Shown piece by piece: positions 1 through 7,330 of a DNA stretch of 10,516 bases. How positions within the stretch are numbered: position 1 is the stretch's first letter; every line of letters starts with the position of its first letter. Origin of the DNA: Planctomycetaceae bacterium UBA4732. GTDB lineage: Bacteria; Planctomycetota; Planctomycetia; Gemmatales; Gemmataceae. Position numbers and translations under genes: made by a program. The stretch covers positions 395-10,910 of the forward strand of contig DHJA01000169.1 in assembly GCA_002404095.1 (NCBI GenBank). Reading direction: 5' to 3'. Below the pieces are notes generated by a model. It did not search any database and was not told where the DNA came from. It worked only from the letters and a program-made list of their open reading frames with translations.

Positions 1-1681
1 CCATGTTGGTGGCGATCGTCACCGAGCCGATGCGGCCGGCCTGCGCCACGATCTCCGACTCGCGGGCCGCGTGTTCGGGCAAGGCGTTGAGCAGTTCGTG
101 TTTGATGCCGCGACGTTTAAGCATCTCGCTGATCTTGATCGACTTGTCCACGTCGGTGGTGCCGATCAGGATCGGCCGGCCCGCCTCGTGGACCTCGACG
201 ACCTCTTCCACGGCCGCCTTCCATTTCTCCTTTTCCGTGCGGTAGATCATGTCGGGGTGGTTGACGCGACACATCGGCTGGTTCGTGGGAATGGAGATAA
301 CTTCGAGCTTATATATCTTCCAAAACTCGTCGGCTTCGGTCTGGGCCGTGCCAGTCATGCCCGCCAGCTTCTTGTAGAGCTTGAAGAAGTTCTGCAACGT
401 CACCGTCGCCAACGTCTGCGTCTCTTCCTTGATCTTGACGCCTTCGCGCGCGTGCTTGGCCTCGACCGCCTGATGCAGACCATCCGACCACTGCCGGCCG
501 ATCATTAGGCGGCCCGTAAACTCGTCGATGATGATGATGCTCAACTCGTTCGTCTCCGGGTGGCGCATCACCGCATATTTTTTATCCTTTTTGTATAAAT
601 GATGCGCTTTGAGAGCGTTGTCGATGAGGTGCGGCCATTCCATATTGCCGGCCGTGTAGAAACTTTCGACGCCGGCCAGTTCCTCGGCCTTGCGCACGCC
701 CTCGTCGGTCAGGTGACAGGTGTGTTCCTTCTCCTTGATCTCGTAGTACTTGTTCGGCTCGTGCTTTTGCAGGTCGGTCAACGCCACCGCCACCTCGTTG
801 GCCTTGGAGTAGCGGCGAACGTCGCTGAACGCCTGGCCGGAGATGATGAGCGGCGTGCGCGCCTCGTCGATGAGGATGTTGTCCACCTCGTCGATGATGG
901 CGTAGTTGAGCGCCTTCTGGCACTGGTGGTAGTGCGGGTCGAACTCGGCGTCGCCCCAGCGGGCCGGCTTCATGTTGTCGCGCAAATAGTCGAAACCGTA
1001 CTCGCTATTGGTACCGTAGGTAATGTCGCAGTCGTAGGCCTTGCGGCGGGCGACGGGGTCCATGTCGCTCTGAATGAACCCGGCCGAGACGCCGAGTGCC
1101 TTGTAAATCGGCGTCATCCATTCGCAGTCGCGGCGGGCCAGGTAATCGTTGACGGTGATGACGTGGACGCCTTTTCCCTCAAGAGCGTTGAGGAAAGCGG
1201 GCAGCGTGGCCACAAGCGTCTTGCCTTCGCCAGTGACCATTTCGGCGATGTCGCCGCGGTGAAGGACGACGCCGCCAAGCATCTGTACGTCGAAGTGCCG
1301 CATGTTCTTAGTGCGGAGAGCGGCTTCGCGGCAGGCCGCGAACGCTTCCGGCAACAGGTCGTCGAGCTTGGCCCCCTGAGCCAGCCGCTGGCGAAATTGC
1401 GGCGTCAGCGCTTGCATTTGCTCAACGGAAAGCGCGTGCATCTTCTCTTCAAACGAGTTAATTTGCGCGAGAAGCGAGCCGGGCGTGACGGCCGGCTCGG
1501 CGCCGGGCTTGTTGGGGCGGATGTAGCCCAGTTGCCTGACGTAACGCTCGTTGCTGGAGCCGACTACATTGGTAAGAAAGCGGCCGGCGCCATCTACAAA
1601 GGAGGAAACGCCGTCCGTCACTTTCTCCCACAGATTCGATAGCCAAAGCGGCGTTGTATCTTCCGTCGTATCAGTACTCAT
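1..1681 (-). CDS. secA: Preprotein translocase subunit SecA (N-terminal 560 codons, cut by window edge)
   Basis: SecA is the cytoplasmic ATPase that drives unfolded preproteins through SecYEG. Translating the minus strand from ATG 1681-1679 gives an open frame to the window edge. Landmarks, in order: the HFDVQMLGG block (about residues 129-137), Walker A TGEGKT (150-155), VNDYLARRD (177-185), [17 protein letters not shown] (221-237), the DEVD box (264-267) followed by [14 protein letters not shown], the AGMTGTA block, and finally ATNM, the start of the ATNMAGRGTDI helicase motif, where the window ends. A GGAGAAGG Shine-Dalgarno-like site lies at 1692-1699, 10 nt upstream. Compared with E. coli SecA, Walker A sits about 46 residues further in, so there is an N-terminal extension ([19 protein letters not shown]...) of unknown role. 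The C-terminal half is outside the window. It is transcribed divergently from the transglutaminase gene. Identification is essentially certain; the exact start is likely. Confidence 0.97.
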   Translation of the reverse strand, partial: MSTDTTEDTTPLWLSNLWEKVTDGVSSFVDGAGRFLTNVVGSSNERYVRQLGYIRPNKPGAEPAVTPGSLLAQINSFEEKMHALSVEQMQALTPQFRQRLAQGAKLDDLLPEAFAACREAALRTKNMRHFDVQMLGGVVLHRGDIAEMVTGEGKTLVATLPAFLNALEGKGVHVITVNDYLARRDCEWMTPIYKALGVSAGFIQSDMDPVARRKAYDCDITYGTNSEYGFDYLRDNMKPARWGDAEFDPHYHQCQKALNYAIIDEVDNILIDEARTPLIISGQAFSDVRRYSKANEVAVALTDLQKHEPNKYYEIKEKEHTCHLTDEGVRKAEELAGVESFYTAGNMEWPHLIDNALKAHHLYKKDKKYAVMRHPETNELSIIIIDEFTGRLMIGRQWSDGLHQAVEAKHAREGVKIKEETQTLATVTLQNFFKLYKKLAGMTGTAQTEADEFWKIYKLEVISIPTNQPMCRVNHPDMIYRTEKEKWKAAVEEVVEVHEAGRPILIGTTDVDKSIKISEMLKRRGIKHELLNALPEHAARESEIVAQAGRIGSVTIATNM

Positions 1682-2047
1682 CGACTAAACGCCTTCTCCA
1701 GGCGCCTCCAGCACAGGGTCTCGCTCCTACGGACGTAGTTCACCATTGTGTCAATCTAAGGAAGGATGCGGCGTTAGGTCAATACGGACCGTGCCGCGGG
1801 GAGTGTAGGTCACTCGCTCCGCGAGTGACTTTGGCCGCCAGCCAAGGGGAGGGTTCTCGCTCGTTCTTCACGGTCCTCTCCAGGTTGTGGCCAAAGTCAC
1901 TCGCGGAGCGAGTGACCTACACTCCTCCTCATCAAACGGACGCCGACGCCCTCCGTTGTCGCCGACGGGGTGGGTTCCGGCGCGGCTCCTGATAAGATGG
2001 GCATAGTGAGCAAACGTCGCCCTCCTTTTCCTGGCTGCGGAGCCGCA
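1682..2047. other. Divergent intergenic region between secA and the transglutaminase gene
   Basis: This 366-bp stretch separates two divergent genes, so it should hold both promoters. On the minus strand a possible secA promoter is TTGACC (1782-1777), 17 bp, TTAGAT (1759-1754). The -35 is good but the -10 is poor, so this is only a suggestion. A perfect TTGACA (minus, 1754-1749) also exists but has no reasonable -10 at the right distance. On the plus side TAAGAT near 1993 resembles a -10 but lacks a partner. The middle is taken up by the inverted repeat at 1800-1925. I see no credible gene here: short open frames through the repeat translate the palindrome and are not conserved-looking. Confidence 0.5.
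1800..1925. repeat. Long inverted repeat with nested palindromes (CACTCGC-TCC-GCGAGTG family)
   Basis: Two 37-bp arms, 1800-1836 and 1889-1925, are perfect reverse complements separated by a 52-nt unique spacer. Each arm contains its own small hairpin: in the left arm gtcactcgc (1809-1817), loop tcc, gcgagtgac (1821-1829), a 9-bp stem with a 3-nt loop. The same core recurs at 8492-8512 and 8562-8582. Short palindromes scattered between genes, singly and in facing pairs, are typical of REP/BIME-like elements; that class assignment is inferred. Position in a divergent promoter region means it could affect transcription or mRNA structure of either gene, but nothing here proves a role. Confidence 0.85.
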
Positions 2048-3595
2048 ATGAAACGCTCTTTCGTGTGCATCGGCGTCGTTCTTTTTGTGGTTTCCACGCT
2101 GCGCGCAGACCCAGTGCCGGCGCCGAAGCCTGTTAAGGAAACCTGGGACGCCGTATACATTGAAGGCGCCAAGGCGGGATACTTCCACACGACGACTCGC
2201 GAGGTCGAGCGCGACGGCAAGAAGTTCCTCGCCTGTACGCAGGCCATGCGCATAGGCATAAAGCGCGAGGGCCAAGTGGTAACGCTGCGCATCGAAAACG
2301 GCACCGAGGAGACGCCTGACGGCAAGGTGGTGGGCGTGTCGATGACGCAGTTCGCGGGCGCCGGCAAGCTGACGCAGACAGGCCGCGTCGAGGACGGTCA
2401 ACTTTTGCTGCGGACTTCCGCCGGCGGCGACGTGCGGAAGACCCCTTGGGACGACTCCGTGATCGGCTTGGTGCGGCAGGAACATCTCTTTCAGGAAAAG
2501 AAGGTGAAGCCGGGCGATCAGTTTTCCTACGCCAGCTATGAACCAACGCTCCAGGTCGTGACGACGATGCGCGTGACGGTGAAGGAGCCAGAGGAGGTGG
2601 ACGTGCTGCAAGTGAACCGCCAAGCGCCAGGGGCGAAGGCGGAGCGCGTCAAGAAGACGTTGTTGCGGGTCGAAGTTGTACCCGACAAGGTAAAGGTCAG
2701 CGGCCGGCCGCTGCAACTGCCGGGAATGACGGGCTGGCTCGACGCCGACCTTCAGATGGTGCGCTCGGAGACAAACCAGGAGGGGCTGGGCCGCTTCACT
2801 ATCTTTCGTACCACCCAAGCCGTCGCCGAGGAGGAAGGCGCTGCCCCCGCCTTGCTGCCCGACTTGCTCATCAACAACCTGATCCCGCTCAATCGAGCCA
2901 TTCCCCATCCGGCCACGGCGACGGAAATCGTCTACCACATCCATCTCAAAGGCGACGACGATCCGACGGACGCTTTCACTCAGGACTCTCGCCAGAAGGC
3001 GATGAATGTCGAGGGGGAAACCTTCGACCTGCGCGTTCGCGCGGTGCGCGAGCCGCTGGAGGCAACGGATTCTGATGGGCCGGGCGACGAGTCCCTGAAA
3101 AGTACCTATTTCCTGGACAGCGCCAATGAAAAGGTGATGGCTCTGGCGGAAAAGATCGTCGGCGACGGGACGGACCCGTGGCGCAAGGCGCAGCGCGTCG
3201 AAAAATGGGTGCATGACCACATGAAAGTCAGCACGGCGGTCGATTACATTCCGGCCAGCCATACGGCCGTGGACCTGCGCGGCGACTGTCGGCAGTACGC
3301 CATTTTGACGGCGGCGTTATGTCGGGCGGCGAAAGTGCCGGCGCGGACGGCGCTGGGTCTGGTCTACGACAAAGATGCGGCCAAGGGACCAGTGCTGGCG
3401 TTTCACATGTGGACGGAGGTATGGGTTAAGGGACAGTGGATGGGCATCGACGCGGTGTGGGGCGAGGGCGGCGTCGGCGCCGACCATCTGAAGATCACCG
3501 ACCATTCGTGGAGCGACACGCAGACGCTGGCGCCGCTTGGAGCGGTGACGCGGGTGATGGGCAAGATCAAAGTGGAGGTGGCGGAAGTGAAGTAA
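2048..3595 (+). CDS. Exported transglutaminase-like (Transglut_core superfamily) protein
   Basis: This 515-aa protein has a C-terminal transglutaminase-like cysteine protease fold. The triad is visible: Cys414 in RGDCRQYA, His453 in AFHMWTEVW and Asp468 in WMGIDAVWG. The N-terminus MKRSFVCIGVVLFVVSTLRA is a signal peptide (basic start, hydrophobic core, cleavage near residue 20), so it likely acts outside the cytoplasm. Residues about 30-330 form a beta-rich, Lys/Glu-rich N-terminal region that I do not recognise as a named domain; residues 358-395 are helical and lead into the core. I chose ATG 2048 because it begins the signal peptide; an upstream in-frame ATG at 1970 would bury it behind 26 polar residues. 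A weak GGAG (2039-2042) lies 5 nt upstream. Proteins of this type in bacteria may be proteases, amidases or cross-linking enzymes; the substrate is unknown. It appears monocistronic; a mobile-element remnant starts directly after its stop. Confidence 0.9.
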   Translation: MKRSFVCIGVVLFVVSTLRADPVPAPKPVKETWDAVYIEGAKAGYFHTTTREVERDGKKFLACTQAMRIGIKREGQVVTLRIENGTEETPDGKVVGVSMTQFAGAGKLTQTGRVEDGQLLLRTSAGGDVRKTPWDDSVIGLVRQEHLFQEKKVKPGDQFSYASYEPTLQVVTTMRVTVKEPEEVDVLQVNRQAPGAKAERVKKTLLRVEVVPDKVKVSGRPLQLPGMTGWLDADLQMVRSETNQEGLGRFTIFRTTQAVAEEEGAAPALLPDLLINNLIPLNRAIPHPATATEIVYHIHLKGDDDPTDAFTQDSRQKAMNVEGETFDLRVRAVREPLEATDSDGPGDESLKSTYFLDSANEKVMALAEKIVGDGTDPWRKAQRVEKWVHDHMKVSTAVDYIPASHTAVDLRGDCRQYAILTAALCRAAKVPARTALGLVYDKDAAKGPVLAFHMWTEVWVKGQWMGIDAVWGEGGVGADHLKITDHSWSDTQTLAPLGAVTRVMGKIKVEVAEVK

Positions 3596-3915
3596 ATTTC
3601 ACGGGCTGGCGTGAAGCGGCAATGGTCCCCAAAAGCATCGGTCTGAGCGGCCGCACCGCCGAGAGCCGCACCGGGTTCCAGCGCCTGGTGGCCGTGGTCA
3701 CGATGGACCACGTCGGGCTGGTCATTGGGCTGGAAATGAGCCGGCTGGCCCACTCCTGAAAGGACTGGTATCAGTTCCTGGAGGTGGCGGCTTGCCGTGG
3801 TCAGTGTGGCTAAAGCCCAGAACAACTCGACTCCGTAACGACTACCAGATGAAAGCGTAAAACGACCCATGCGTCCGCGTCAGCAAGGCATAACCCGCGG
3901 AGGCCCGTACTTCAA
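3596..3915. other. Intergenic region: recombinase remnant plus leader of the fused transposase gene
   Basis: The first part (to about 3795) is decayed serine-recombinase sequence, described separately. From about 3796 to 3898 I see no coding similarity on either strand, and no terminal inverted repeat that I can pair convincingly with the far side of the transposase gene. A GGAGG at 3899-3903 sits 12 nt before ATG 3916 and may serve as its ribosome binding site, although the spacing is long. If the mobile element has a left end, it should lie inside this stretch. Confidence 0.5.
3598..3813 (+). pseudogene. Serine recombinase (resolvase N-terminal domain) fragment with in-frame stop
   Basis: The plus-strand frame through 3598-3756 reads GWREAAM...GLSGRTAESRTGFQRLVA...DHVGLVIGLEMSRLAHS, then TGA at 3757-3759, then KDWYQFLEVAA in the same frame. 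The order matches the second half of a resolvase/invertase catalytic domain: D-x-G-x-SG, RxGFQRLV, then LGLEMSRLARS followed by the (K/A)DWHQLLE helix seen in planctomycete-type large recombinases. The N-terminal strand with the catalytic Ser is missing, the stop codon breaks the conserved helix, and similarity is lost after about 3795; the frame stops at 3811-3813. It is therefore a dead fragment. It abuts the transglutaminase stop codon (3593-3595), so the element's insertion or a later deletion left a scar right at the end of that gene. Confidence 0.7.
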
Positions 3916-6219
3916 ATGACTCGTACCATCACGGCCGACCTCGTTGAGGCGTATTCGCTTTGCCCCAGGAAGGCGTTCCTACTCATGGCCGGGGAGCCGA
4001 ACCCGGGGCCGCACGAGTATGTGTGGATGATCGACGAACAGACCGCGACCAACAGGCAGGCCCACAGAGCAAGCCTTGAGAAAGCCGGTGAACTTCCGCC
4101 TGGAGGCGGAGCTGCCGACCTGGGTACTGGCTCGAAGGTGCTCGCAGACACGGAGCTGGCGGCCGACGGCCTCCACGCATGTTGCGAATTCCTGACGAAG
4201 GTGAACGAAGCCTCGCGACTGGGGAGGTTCAGATACGAGCCGGTGAAGATAATCGGCACCTGCCGGGCCTCCAGGACGGACGCCACCGGCCTTGCCTACG
4301 CCGGCCTCGTCCTCGGCGAGGTGCAGGGCCGGCTCCCGGCCTCGGGCACGCTGGTCCGGCTGGGCGACCACGCCTGCAAGGTGAAGCTGGCCGGCAGGTA
4401 CAAGGAGGTGCGGAAGATCGTCGAGGCGTTGCAGGGCTGGACGAGCAACCCGGCCGGCGAGCCACCGCCGGTGATGCTGAACAAGCACTGCCCGAGCTGC
4501 CCCTTCCGGGACGCCTGCCTACGGCAAGCGGAGAAGGAGGACAACCTCAGCCTCCTCGACCGGATGACTCCGAAGCTGATGCGGAAGCATCACGACAAGG
4601 GCATTTTCACGATCAAGCAGCTGTCCCACGTCTACAAGCCCAGGCGGAGCCGGAAGAAGGCCAAGCGGCAGGTGCGGCACAGCCTTGAGTTGCAAGCCCT
4701 GGCGATCAGGACAGGGAAGGTTCACGTCGAGCACCTGCCCGAAGTGACGCGGGGCCCGGTCGAGTTGTTTGTGGACCTTGAGGGCGTCCCCGACCGCGAC
4801 GACTACTACCTGGCCGGGCTCCTCGTGTGCAGGGGCGGCGTGACTGGGTACGAGCCCTTCTGGGCGGACGACGAGAAGGGCGAGGACGCCATGTGGTCGG
4901 CCCTGGTCAGTCGGCTCGATGCGTTCCCCGACGCCCTCGTCTACCACTACGGCAGCTACGAGAAGAAGGCGTTCGCCACGCTGGCCAAGCGGCACGGCAA
5001 GGGGAAGGATCTCGTGAATCGGTTGGTCAACGTGGCGGGGTCGGTCTACGGGAAGGTTTACTTCCCCGTCCGCTCGAACGGGCTGAAGTCGCTGGGCAGG
5101 TTCGTGGGGGCAGCCTGGACCGATCCGCAAGCCTCGGGGCTGCAAAGCCTGGTCTGGCGGCACAGGTGGGAAATGACGCGGGACGAGCGGTTCAGGCAGT
5201 CCCTGCTGCAGTACAACCGCGAGGACTGCGAGGCCGTCCGGCTGCTGGTCGATCGCCTGGACCAAATCAGGCGGGACGCGGCGTCGGACCCGACGATCGA
5301 GTTTGCCAGCCGACCGAAGCTGCATGCGACCGAAACCGGGAAGGCGGTCCACGGGCAGTTCGAGCGGATCCTGAAATACGCCGAAGCTGGCTCCGCAAGT
5401 CGGGGAATCCGCATCCACGAAAAGCACGCGGCGGAGGGCGAACCCAGAAAGCGGGGGGCCCCCAAGGGCCACCAGGGATACCAGCGAATCATCCCGGCCA
5501 AGGCGGACCGGACCGTGATGTTGCCGTCAAAACGGAACTGCCCCCGCAGCCACGGGCGGCTCGCGACTGAGGACGGTAAGGTGGCGGAGAGGACCGTCAT
5601 CGACCTCGTCTTCACGCGGAACGGTTGCCGGAAGACGATCACGAGGTATACGTGTAAGAAGGGTTATTGCCCGAAGTGTGACCGCCACTACCTGCCGCCT
5701 GGCCTCGACCGGCTCTGCAAGCACCAGTTCGGGCACGGGTTCCAGGCGTGGACCGTTTACCAGCGGACTGTCCTCCGGCTCCCCTACCGCATCATCACCC
5801 AGGTGATGGAGCATCTTTTCGGCGTCGGGCTGAGTGCCTCCACGGTCATCAGGTTCCTGAAGTACCAGGCCGACTATTACGCCCCGACCGAGGCGGCCAT
5901 CCTCCAGGCGATCCTGAAGAGCGAATGCGTCCATGTCGATGAGACCAAGATCAACATCGAGGGTGTGGACCACTACGTCTGGGTGTTCACCGACGGCAAG
6001 CACGTCGTCTTCCGCATGACAGAGACGCGGGAGGCCGACATCGTCCGAGAGATTCTCGCCGGCTACAAGGGGGTGCTGGTCAGCGATTTTTATCCCGGTT
6101 ACGACGCCATCCCATGCCGGCAGCAGAAATGCCTGGTCCACCTCATCCGCGACATCAACGACGACCTCTGGAAGGCTCCGTTCGACAAGGAGTTGGAGGC
6201 GTTCGCCGTGGAGGTCTAG
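3916..6219 (+). CDS. TM0106-type RecB-like nuclease / RNase H-like exonuclease domain fused to IS66 transposase, stopped by TAG
   Basis: This 767-aa product has three parts. Residues 1-about 270 match the TM0106-type RecB-like family: an ITADLVEAYSLCPRKAF start and four cysteines (C16, then C192-x2-C195-x5-C201 in HCPSCPFRDAC) in the layout of the Cas4/AddB 4Fe-4S nucleases. A clear PD-(D/E)xK triad is not visible. Residues about 283-450 are an RNase H-like (YprB/RNase_H_2) exonuclease-type domain with FVDLEG (D287, E289), YHYGSYEKKAF (343-353) and YNREDCEAV (433-441). Residues about 510-767 are an IS66 transposase N-half: PKGHQG (516-521), a degenerate zinc ribbon (C542; C580, C585, C588), catalytic D675 in HVDETKIN and D724 in LVSDFYPGYD. 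The frame ends at TAG 6217-6219, before the catalytic Glu, so this product alone should not transpose. GGAGG at 3899-3903 precedes the ATG. Domain calls are firm; any joint function is inferred. Confidence 0.88.
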   Translation: MTRTITADLVEAYSLCPRKAFLLMAGEPNPGPHEYVWMIDEQTATNRQAHRASLEKAGELPPGGGAADLGTGSKVLADTELAADGLHACCEFLTKVNEASRLGRFRYEPVKIIGTCRASRTDATGLAYAGLVLGEVQGRLPASGTLVRLGDHACKVKLAGRYKEVRKIVEALQGWTSNPAGEPPPVMLNKHCPSCPFRDACLRQAEKEDNLSLLDRMTPKLMRKHHDKGIFTIKQLSHVYKPRRSRKKAKRQVRHSLELQALAIRTGKVHVEHLPEVTRGPVELFVDLEGVPDRDDYYLAGLLVCRGGVTGYEPFWADDEKGEDAMWSALVSRLDAFPDALVYHYGSYEKKAFATLAKRHGKGKDLVNRLVNVAGSVYGKVYFPVRSNGLKSLGRFVGAAWTDPQASGLQSLVWRHRWEMTRDERFRQSLLQYNREDCEAVRLLVDRLDQIRRDAASDPTIEFASRPKLHATETGKAVHGQFERILKYAEAGSASRGIRIHEKHAAEGEPRKRGAPKGHQGYQRIIPAKADRTVMLPSKRNCPRSHGRLATEDGKVAERTVIDLVFTRNGCRKTITRYTCKKGYCPKCDRHYLPPGLDRLCKHQFGHGFQAWTVYQRTVLRLPYRIITQVMEHLFGVGLSASTVIRFLKYQADYYAPTEAAILQAILKSECVHVDETKINIEGVDHYVWVFTDGKHVVFRMTETREADIVREILAGYKGVLVSDFYPGYDAIPCRQQKCLVHLIRDINDDLWKAPFDKELEAFAVEV

Positions 6220-6222
6220 GCT

Positions 6223-6747
6223 TTGCTCGTGCCGATTCTCGTGGAGGTTGATCGCTATGGGTTGAAGGCCTGGCACCTGCGAAAGTTCTTCAAAGATGTC
6301 GAGCGGTTTTACGACAAGCACATCATCGGGAGGGAATACACATCGGAACCGGTGCGGACATTCCAGAAGCGGTTCGACCGCTACCGGGAGAGCCTCTTCA
6401 CGTTCCTGACGCAGGACGGCATTCCGTGGGAGAACAACATGGCGGAGAGGGCGATCCGCCAACTGGCCGTGCAGCGGAAGATCTCGGGGTCGTTTTTCAA
6501 GCGCGTGGCTCCGCAGTACCTGCTGCTGCTGGCCATTTCGCAGACATGCCGCTTCCAAGGCAAGTCGTTCCTCAAGTTCCTGCTGTCGAAGGAAACCGAC
6601 TTGGACTCGTTCAGGCGGACGAGACCGATCCGGTACTCCTACCCCGTCGTGAGGCGTGACGATAGCCCATCGCCTAACGAGGTCGGTGAATCGTCGTCAA
6701 CGGAAGGTCGCGACAACGAAGACGCTGCTGGACCTCAGCGAGGTTGA
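6223..6747 (+). CDS. C-terminal part of the interrupted IS66-type transposase
   Basis: The same reading frame resumes directly after the TAG and stays open for 175 codons. It reads as the expected continuation of an IS66 DDE domain: VDRYGLKAWHLRKFFKDVERFY, QKRFDRYRESLFTFL, then IPWENNMAERAIRQLAVQRK, which holds the catalytic Glu (residue 844 if the whole frame is numbered from 3916), and the IS66 C-terminal helix region QYLLLLAISQTCRFQGKSF. The last about 45 residues (from RRTRPIRYSYPVV) are low in conservation. The most likely history is a nonsense mutation in a once continuous 943-codon gene. A possible independent start is TTG 6223-6225, with GGAGG (6210-6214) at 8-nt spacing, so translation by restart is conceivable. 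On its own the piece carries only one of three catalytic residues. Confidence 0.8.
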   Translation: MLVPILVEVDRYGLKAWHLRKFFKDVERFYDKHIIGREYTSEPVRTFQKRFDRYRESLFTFLTQDGIPWENNMAERAIRQLAVQRKISGSFFKRVAPQYLLLLAISQTCRFQGKSFLKFLLSKETDLDSFRRTRPIRYSYPVVRRDDSPSPNEVGESSSTEGRDNEDAAGPQRG

Positions 6748-6865
6748 GGAACGAAGGTCGCCTCCATCCCGCCAGCTTGTCTACCGGCATTTTCTTCTCT
6801 AGAGACACTGGCAGCCACCGCACGAAGACCTTGTGATCCAGAACCACACTACTTGACGAGGTGTA

Positions 6866-7054
6866 TCACACACATGGAACGCATTCCGAACAGGCGAGGC
6901 AGAGGTTATCGGCGTCGTCGGAGCCGCCGTGCTGTTTAGCGACGACGTGTTTGAAATGAAACGACAGAAAATCGAAGTCGGCCTGGTGCAACTGGCAATA
7001 TTCGCAGCGGCGGCCTACCCGCTCCCAGACGTAGGCCCGAAGAGCGGCGTCCAT
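6866..7054 (-). CDS. HNH endonuclease, truncated at the C-terminus (probable remnant)
   Basis: The 62-aa product begins MDAALRAYVWERVGRRCEYC and contains the HNH treble-clef outline: C17-x2-C20, then FKHVVAKQHGGSDDADNL (residues 34-51) and C55-x2-C58 (ACSEC). HNH enzymes of this kind usually continue with a C-N-x2-K/H-G segment and run well past 90 residues. Here similarity stops right after SEC and the frame ends four codons later (VPCV). The acidic residue normally before the first His (D/E-H) is Lys (K35-H36). Loss of the third HNH segment and this substitution suggest the protein is inactive. It starts 3 nt after the stop of the upstream 88-aa gene with no good Shine-Dalgarno, so translation would be coupled. 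The break faces the IS66-type element, which probably removed its tail. Confidence 0.75.
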   Translation of the reverse strand: MDAALRAYVWERVGRRCEYCQLHQADFDFLSFHFKHVVAKQHGGSDDADNLCLACSECVPCV

Positions 7055-7057
7055 CGT

Positions 7058-7324
7058 TCACCCAGGCGAGGCGGCAAGGAGTTGGCGGGCCTTGGTCTTG
7101 AGGATTGCAACGAAGGCGCCGTAAGAAACGTACTGGCGGTATTCGGCTTTCTGGTCCGGGGTGAGCAGTCCCTTGTTATGGCGGTCGGCCAGGTAGCCCA
7201 CACGGGCTTGCAGTGTTGAATCAGCCTTCAACGCCAGCAGCCGTCGGGCCGATTCCGGGGTCAAACACTCGCCGAGAGGAGTCGCCAAACGTTCGAGAAC
7301 ACCAGTAGGTTCCGCGGATTTCAT
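7058..7324 (-). CDS. Small conserved-type hypothetical protein paired with the HNH gene
   Basis: This is an 88-aa, probably all-helical soluble protein with no signal peptide. Visible pieces: LERLATPLGECLTPESARRLLALKADSTLQAR (residues 10-41), LADRHNKGLLTPDQKAEYRQYV (45-66) and FVAILKTKARQLLA (70-83). I do not know a named domain for it. From memory, small proteins with a LxPLxxCLTPexARxL...LTPdExxEYxxYV pattern often precede HNH endonuclease genes in planctomycetes and cyanobacteria, so the pairing looks like a recurring unit. A partner or immunity role is only a guess. It starts at ATG 7324-7322 and is followed after 3 nt by the HNH gene. A plausible promoter (7331-7360) places the transcript start at or next to the ATG. 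Confidence 0.72.
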   Translation of the reverse strand: MKSAEPTGVLERLATPLGECLTPESARRLLALKADSTLQARVGYLADRHNKGLLTPDQKAEYRQYVSYGAFVAILKTKARQLLAASPG

Positions 7325-7330
7325 GCTGCA

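Larger units (their letters stand above)
3916..6747 (+). mobile_element. IS66-related insertion element with fused nuclease-transposase gene (ends not resolved)
   Basis: The coordinates give only the extent of the transposase reading frame; the element itself must be longer. It encodes an IS66-type DDE transposase, placing it in the IS66 group by family knowledge, but the usual small partners TnpA and TnpB are absent. Instead the transposase carries a large N-terminal nuclease part. I looked for terminal inverted repeats and an 8-bp target duplication between 3796-3915 and 6748-6890 and found nothing convincing. To the right, a minus-strand HNH gene loses its C-terminus at about 6880-6866, which would fit an element end or a deletion near that point. 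To the left lies a broken recombinase. The whole looks like a decaying insertion. Confidence 0.75.

Noticed and set aside
599..1642. Plus-strand 347-codon open frame opposite secA
   Set aside because: Shadow of secA, whose motifs on the minus strand are unmistakable.
1654..1992. Plus-strand 112-codon open frame between secA and the transglutaminase gene
   Set aside because: It runs through the palindromic repeat (peptide RSLAPRVTLA is simply translated repeat), has no recognisable domain or good ribosome binding site, and overlaps the secA start.
1868..3262. Minus-strand 464-codon open frame opposite the transglutaminase gene
   Set aside because: High-GC shadow of the real plus-strand gene; the peptide is His/Arg/Leu-rich and lacks any domain pattern, while the opposite strand has a signal peptide and catalytic triad.
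5527..6558. Minus-strand 343-codon open frame opposite the transposase
   Set aside because: Antisense shadow of conserved IS66 coding sequence; it crosses the TAG site only because it is on the other strand and shows no family motif.
3803..6850. Possible terminal inverted repeat agtgtgg(c/t)t at 3803-3811 and its complement at 6842-6850
   Set aside because: Only about 8 of 9 bases match, there is no flanking direct repeat, and such a match is expected by chance in regions this size.
6769..6865. Minus-strand frame continuing after the HNH stop codon (VVLDHKVFVRWLPVSLEKK...)
   Set aside because: I checked it as a possible lost HNH C-terminus, but it has no HNH tail features (no N-x2-K/H-G or PRxxxWxxHF-like segment), so it looks like chance open sequence beside the transposase.
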